Source: JAIEPT01 sp038217425
Lineage (GTDB): Bacteria > Planctomycetota > Planctomycetia > Gemmatales > Gemmataceae
Assembly (NCBI GenBank): GCA_038217425.1
Contig: JBBQPM010000018.1
Span: forward strand, 1 to 56,643
Direction: 5' to 3'
DNA length: 56,643 nucleotides
The position numbers were made by a program, and so were the translations under genes. Every line of letters begins with the position of its first letter. The first letter of the stretch is position 1. Of the stretch, positions 53,501 through 56,643 are shown piece after piece. The notes under the pieces were generated by a model. That model was not told the DNA's origin and searched no databases. It worked only from the letters and a program-made list of their open reading frames with translations.

Positions 53501-54054
53501 TATTCGGGCTCGCCGTCATGTTTGTATTCTTGGTCCTCGCCGCCCAGTATGAAAGTTGGTCGCTGCCGCTCGCCGTCATTCTCGTCGTGCCGATGTGTTT
53601 GTTGTGTTCCGTGACCGGCGTGATGTTGGCGGGGCTCGAGGTGAACATCTTTACGCAGATCGGCTTCGTGGTGCTGGTCGGCCTGGCGAGCAAGAATGCG
53701 ATTCTCATCGTCGAGTTCGCCAAGCAGCGCGAGGACGCCGGGGTCAGTACGTTCGACGCGACGGTGGAAGCGTCGCAGCTTCGACTTCGCCCGATTTTGA
53801 TGACGTCGTTCGCGTTCATCCTCGGCGTCGTACCGCTGGTGATCGCCAGCGGCGCTGGCGCGGAGATGCGCCGTTCCCTCGGCATCGCTGTCTTCAGCGG
53901 CATGCTGGGCGTGACCGTCTTCGGCGTCTTTCTCACCCCCGTCTTCTACTACGCCGTGCGCCGATTCGACAAAAAACCAACCGAAGCGGAACTCGCACTC
54001 AAACGTCAGTCGGCGTCGGCCCCGCCGCCGCTCGAAGCGGAAGATCTGGTGTGA
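50542..54054 (+). CDS. RND (HAE1-type) efflux permease, second copy
   Basis: The 1170-residue AcrB-like pump starts 6 bases after the first one and is clearly a paralogue (MLSRFFIDRPIFATVISV, GLVLAIGIVVDDAIVVLENIER, YYVNNYNQFGRTWQVNVQAD). It has a shorter extra stretch in the porter region (about residues 255-290) and the same TM6-TM7 insertion with hydrophobic segments (FGIFGLASLWICKNFF, YFAPGMLVGLIFGWFLI). Two adjacent permeases with one adaptor resemble the MdtABC arrangement, in which two different subunits share a trimer; this is inference. The C-terminus is short and charged. Confidence 0.92.
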   Translation: MLSRFFIDRPIFATVISVVITLAGAVAVFTLPVAQYPDVTPPTVQVTAFYPGANSQTLRDTVAAPIEEQVSGVEGMMYMSSKCTNDGAYTLTVTFKLGMESDMAQVLVQNRVSLALPVIPALVQNEGINVKKMSPSTMMIVNLISTKPGLDSTYLSNYATIHIKDELGRLPGVAGITYLGQRDYSLRVWLDPDRLAALNMSASDVVLAIAQQNLQVAAGQIGQPPVPKGQQFQLTINTKGRLTTPEEFADIIVKTEQGNAGGQMESMSANSQDAAAAAPVGPLPTTTGVVRLAHVVTRNKDGKPRVELGSQQYDQSCTLDGKPSVALSIFQLPGSNALETAQGVYAKMKELRSRFPDGVDYAIVYDTTPFIHESVYEVFHTLRDAVILVAIVVLLFLQDWRAMILPMIDVPVSLIGTFAVMAALGYSLNNLTLFGLVLAIGIVVDDAIVVLENIERLIATGLDARTATIRAMEEITGPVLAITLVLSAVFVPCCFLGGISGQFFRQFAVTIAVSTIISAINALTMTPSRAVMIFKTEESHAGHHPKKEALPWWFFGIFGLASLWICKNFFDGEFGLMSMAEAEEESTWHAWGITGAYFAPGMLVGLIFGWFLINPVNRGLAVFFHGFNRFFEVLTAGYGWTVGKILRIATIVILAYAGLLGLTYWQFTNAPTGFIPEQDKGYLILNVQLPDSASVERTERLMAILEKTAKETDGVEHTVGISGQSLILGANAPNLGSMYVMLKKFEQRDADLSADAIAESLRIRCQKAVRGAIVTVFGGPPVEGLGSTGGFKLIVEDRGNLGLKRLQEVSDNIVARGNQTEGLQGLYNSSRASTPWLYLDLDRDNCHRLGLTVSEVFSTLQINLGSYYVNNYNQFGRTWQVNVQADQAYRNQVDDIKRLQVRNNRGEMIRLGTLLSVNDTTGPVMVMRYNLYSAAAITGNAAPGASSGQAIERMQKIADEELPKEMATDWTDLAYLQLQAGNVAIYVFGLAVMFVFLVLAAQYESWSLPLAVILVVPMCLLCSVTGVMLAGLEVNIFTQIGFVVLVGLASKNAILIVEFAKQREDAGVSTFDATVEASQLRLRPILMTSFAFILGVVPLVIASGAGAEMRRSLGIAVFSGMLGVTVFGVFLTPVFYYAVRRFDKKPTEAELALKRQSASAPPPLEAEDLV

Positions 54055-54059
54055 AGTCG

Positions 54060-55706
54060 TTAACGCTTTTCCGGCAGCGATTGCAGCACCGAGGCGGTCG
54101 TCGGCGCCTGCCACACGGGGCCGAACGCCGAGGGGCGAATCGTTTCGGCTTTCGCTTCCCCTGCGGGCACGACCCTGGCGTCGCCGGCTAGATTGGGCTG
54201 CGGACCGACGAGGTGCGGCGCGGGGAGGATGCTCGGCTCGCAACCGGTTTCGCGAATCTGCCAACCGCCGCCCAGGGCACGATAGATCAAGATCAAGCCG
54301 TTCGCCACGTCGCCGCGCGCTTGCGTCAGCACGTCTTGTTGCAACACGAGATTCTGCTGGAGCAGGGCGACGCGGTTGAAATCGACCTTCCCCCCTTGAT
54401 ACTGCGCGACGGCGACGTTGACTGCTTTCTGCGCCGCGTCGACGCTCTCGGCGAGGTACTTCACGCGCTCCTGTGACTTGAGGAAGATGATCAGGCCGTT
54501 CTCCACCTCCTGGGCGCCGGTCAACACTGATTGCTGGTACCCCGCCGCCAAGTTCTGGAACTGCGCGTCTTGAGCCCGAACGTTGTTCAAGATTCGGCCG
54601 TAGTTGAGGATGTTCCACTCGAAGTTCGGCGCGAAAGTCCCGACGAAGGACTCAGGACGAAAGAGCTGGACGAAGTGCTCAGCCGAGTAGCCCATGTTTC
54701 CCGAGAGGGAGATGCGCGGGTAGAAATCGGCTTCGGCGATGCCGATCTGTGCGCTTTGAGCAGCCGCCAATCGTTCCGCGCGGCGAATGTCGGGACGCCG
54801 CCTCAAAAGGTCCGCCGGAATGCCGACCGCTACTTCGAGCGGCGCCGTCGGGATGCCTCCCGCGCCGAGCCTTGCGACAAGATTTTCGGGGGCGATGCCA
54901 AGCAGCACGCAGAGCGCGTTGTTCGCCTGGCGCAGTTGACTCTCGAGGAGCGGAATGAGCGCTTGAGTCTGCGACAGCGTGCTCTGCGCCTGATCGACGT
55001 CGAGTTCCGTGCCGGTACCGCCGTTGAAGCGAGCCTGGGCGATCTGCAACGTCTTGCGCTGCAACTCGACGTTCTCTCGTGCGATCTGGATACGCTGCTC
55101 AAGAGTACGAAGAATGACGTAATTGGTGACGACGTCGGAGAGCATGGTAACCAGGACGTCGTCGTAGTTATCCACGGAGGCGTCGAGGTTTGCTTGCGCC
55201 GACTCGATCGCTCGGCGGTAACGGCCCCAGAAATCGAGTTCCCAGGCCAGGTTGAGGCTGTAATCGGATTGCTCGAAGAAGCGCCGGGCGACGAAGGATC
55301 GATTGGCGGTTGTGGCGGTGATGGCGATGCGCTGGTAGGAGCCGTTCGCCGTCTGGGTTTGCGGAAAGAGGGCGCCGATCGAGAAACCCCATTGCGCGCG
55401 GGCTTGCATGATCTGAAACCCCGCCTGTTTCAGCGTCAAATTCTGGCGATACGCGTCGCAGACGAGAGAATCGATCGCCGGATCGCCGAACACCTTCCAC
55501 CAGCCGGCGAGGTCGTCGGAATCCTTGCGAACTCGTTTGTCACTCGCGTCGATCCAATCCGCCGCGACCGGCGCTTCCGGCCTGACGAAGTTTGGCCCCA
55601 CCTTGAAACCGTTGTGCACATATTCGGAAATCGACGTGCAACCCGTCAGAAAGACAAGCCCGGCAAGATAGGCCAACCGGAGCCTTGATCCAGCTTCGTT
55701 CGTCAC
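54060..55706 (-). CDS. Outer-membrane efflux channel (OMF, NodT/OprM-like lipoprotein)
   Basis: The 548-residue TolC-type channel has two internal halves with the OEP pattern (GWWKVFGDPAIDSLVCDAY near residue 70; RFNGGTGTELDVDQAQSTLS near 230; GIPADLLRRRPDIRRAERLA near 300; QYQGGKVDFNRVALLQQ near 440) and a lipobox (FLTGC, Cys near 24). I choose the GTG at 55706 because it gives a lipoprotein signal (LRLAYLAGLVFLTGC); the ATG at 55733 is also open. It is on the opposite strand to the permeases, and the two stop codons are 5 bases apart. The C-terminal 60 residues are proline-rich, beyond the channel domain. Confidence 0.9.
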   Translation of the reverse strand: MTNEAGSRLRLAYLAGLVFLTGCTSISEYVHNGFKVGPNFVRPEAPVAADWIDASDKRVRKDSDDLAGWWKVFGDPAIDSLVCDAYRQNLTLKQAGFQIMQARAQWGFSIGALFPQTQTANGSYQRIAITATTANRSFVARRFFEQSDYSLNLAWELDFWGRYRRAIESAQANLDASVDNYDDVLVTMLSDVVTNYVILRTLEQRIQIARENVELQRKTLQIAQARFNGGTGTELDVDQAQSTLSQTQALIPLLESQLRQANNALCVLLGIAPENLVARLGAGGIPTAPLEVAVGIPADLLRRRPDIRRAERLAAAQSAQIGIAEADFYPRISLSGNMGYSAEHFVQLFRPESFVGTFAPNFEWNILNYGRILNNVRAQDAQFQNLAAGYQQSVLTGAQEVENGLIIFLKSQERVKYLAESVDAAQKAVNVAVAQYQGGKVDFNRVALLQQNLVLQQDVLTQARGDVANGLILIYRALGGGWQIRETGCEPSILPAPHLVGPQPNLAGDARVVPAGEAKAETIRPSAFGPVWQAPTTASVLQSLPEKR

Positions 55707-55864
55707 GGTTGGTGAACCTTTTGGGTGATGCATAACGCCGCCGTCAAGATCGTCAGAAACGTTCTAACGCCTAGTATCGGCAAGAACGCCCCCGCCGATT
55801 CAAGTAATTTGCGTAAGATTGGGGCACGCTCAAAGAATGAAAGCCGGGGCGGCGCCCGTCGTTC

Positions 55865-55892
55865 TTGATCGCGGCGGCTATTCGCCTATGAT
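55865..55892 (+). promoter_or_regulatory. Possible promoter of the HTH gene
   Basis: TTGATC (55865-55870) and TATGAT (55887-55892) are 16 bases apart; the ATG follows 40 bases later. The match is moderate. Confidence 0.35.
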
Positions 55893-55932
55893 TTGCATCG
55901 GGAAGCAGCTTCCTCCAATCGAAACGTGACCC

Positions 55933-56439
55933 ATGGCCGACCAAACCCTTGCCGGCAAGATCGCGTGCCTGGTGCGGGCCCGGCAGTGGACCATTGAGGA
56001 TTTCTCGCGCCACGCCAAACTCAATCGGCTCACAGTGCGGCAAATCCTGCATGGCCCCCGGCGTCGTTTGCACGCGAACACGGTGAGGGCGTGCGCCGCG
56101 GCGTTCGGCCTGGAGCCGATGGAACTCCTCACCGACCCCGTCGATCAGCTTCTGGACCGCATCGGCAGCCCCCGCGCCGACGCGGCGCTGGCGCCGGAAG
56201 TGTCGGCCTGGCTCGAAAAGAATCCGCAAGCCGGCAAGCCATGGTCGGCGGACGAGAAGGAAGAACTTCAGGGCGCGACGTCCGAATTCGAGATCGCCCA
56301 GGCCGCCCAGCGCATCGCTCGGCGGCGCAAGATTCTCGCCCAGGCCGACGCTGTCGCCGGCACCGAATACGGGCCGTTCCTGGAGCAATTCCTGCAGCTT
56401 CTATTCGACAAGATTCAGCCGTATGCGGATTCGCGCTGA
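55933..56439 (+). CDS. Small XRE-like helix-turn-helix protein
   Basis: The 168-residue product has an N-terminal helix-turn-helix of the XRE/Cro type (about residues 8-65: LVRARQWTIEDFSRHAKLNRLTV-like, then RTVRACAAAFGLEP). The second half is charged and helical and not recognised. It probably binds DNA; the target is unknown. The ATG is 40 bases after a possible promoter. The last 104 bases of the coding part (56325-56428) occur again at 56540-56643, see that entry. Confidence 0.72.
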   Translation: MADQTLAGKIACLVRARQWTIEDFSRHAKLNRLTVRQILHGPRRRLHANTVRACAAAFGLEPMELLTDPVDQLLDRIGSPRADAALAPEVSAWLEKNPQAGKPWSADEKEELQGATSEFEIAQAAQRIARRRKILAQADAVAGTEYGPFLEQFLQLLFDKIQPYADSR

Positions 56440-56455
56440 GCCGGTCAGCGGCGAG

Positions 56456-56514
56456 GTGGGGCACATTTTTAACGTGCCGAGCTTCTCGCGCGGCACGTTG
56501 AAAACGTGCCCCAC
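56456..56514. repeat. Inverted repeat, family E (GTGGGGCAC type)
   Basis: The 23-bp arms 56456-56478 (GTGGGGCACATTTTTAACGT...) and 56492-56514 are inverse complements with two mismatches, spacer 13 bases. They lie just after the HTH gene and before the duplicated copy of its 3' end. Confidence 0.75.
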
Positions 56515-56539
56515 GGTTCCAGTCAGCAATATGGGAACC

Positions 56540-56643
56540 GCGCAAGATTCTCGCCCAGGCCGACGCAGTCGCCGGCACCGAATACGGGCCGTTCCTGGAG
56601 CAATTCCTGCAGCTTCTATTCGACAAGATTCAGCCGTATGCGG
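56540..56643 (+). pseudogene. Direct repeat: partial copy of the 3' end of the HTH gene
   Basis: Bases 56540-56643 repeat 56325-56428 with a single substitution (GCT to GCA) over 104 bases, and the copy is cut by the window end. It encodes RKILAQADAVAGTEYGPFLE-like residues with no start of its own in the same frame, so it is a gene remnant. It may be a true tandem duplication around the hairpin repeat or an assembly artefact at a contig end. Confidence 0.8.

Overview
The window looks like a chromosomal piece of a planctomycete (Planctomycetota, possibly Gemmatales-like). This is inferred from the family mix: a DUF1501 protein next to a DUF1549/DUF1553 protein, a large PSD1/DUF1592-type haem-motif protein, an exported WD40 protein of more than 1000 residues, an exported caspase-like protein next to an exported CHAT protein, and an LExLEGRxLP-type N-terminal motif. 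The base composition is GC-rich and most genes have short gaps. I see no rRNA, tRNA, transposase, phage gene or CRISPR array.

Layout. 0.2-2.6 kb: a class III aminotransferase and an exported unknown. 2.6-9.9 kb (minus strand): ftsY, an exported unknown, a caspase-like protein with DUF4384-like tail, and a CHAT protein. 10.1-13.7 kb: a PSD1-type cytochrome-like protein and ribF. 13.7 kb: a Dps ferritin. 14.4-17.3 kb: an Mla-type lipid transport operon (permease, ATPase, MCE protein). 17.7-22.0 kb (plus): a DUF2203-like protein, an exported metallopeptidase, and a translationally coupled trio (small basic protein, THUMP methyltransferase, tmk). 22.0-26.0 kb: a sigma-factor-like gene facing away from rsmH, a frameshifted DUF29 gene with three unknown partners, and an exported YHS/TRASH-like protein. 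26.1-32.5 kb: the WD40 protein, a Bax-inhibitor-1 membrane protein, a phosphodiesterase, an unknown, and an arginine-deiminase-like enzyme. 32.7-38.6 kb: a HEAT protein, a TPR-glycosyltransferase fusion, a serine beta-lactamase-like hydrolase and suhB. 38.7-44.6 kb: the PQQ-like/DUF1549/DUF1501 operon and a DUF11 cell-surface protein. 44.8-55.7 kb: a lone receiver domain, an RND adaptor, two RND permeases in tandem and, on the opposite strand, the outer-membrane channel. 55.9 kb to the end: a small HTH gene whose 3' end is duplicated after a hairpin repeat.

Themes. (1) Several gene groups are coupled by ATGA start/stop overlaps. (2) At least five sequence families of inverted-repeat hairpins sit between genes; each usually has two arms of 23-32 bp. 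(3) Many products carry export signals, so much of the window concerns the cell envelope. (4) Least expected features: the exported caspase/CHAT pair, the glycine-rich insertion in one RND permease and an extra membrane segment pair in both, a sigma-like protein carrying a motif usually seen on exported proteins, and a one-base frameshift in DUF29. All family names were assigned by reading motifs, with no database search.
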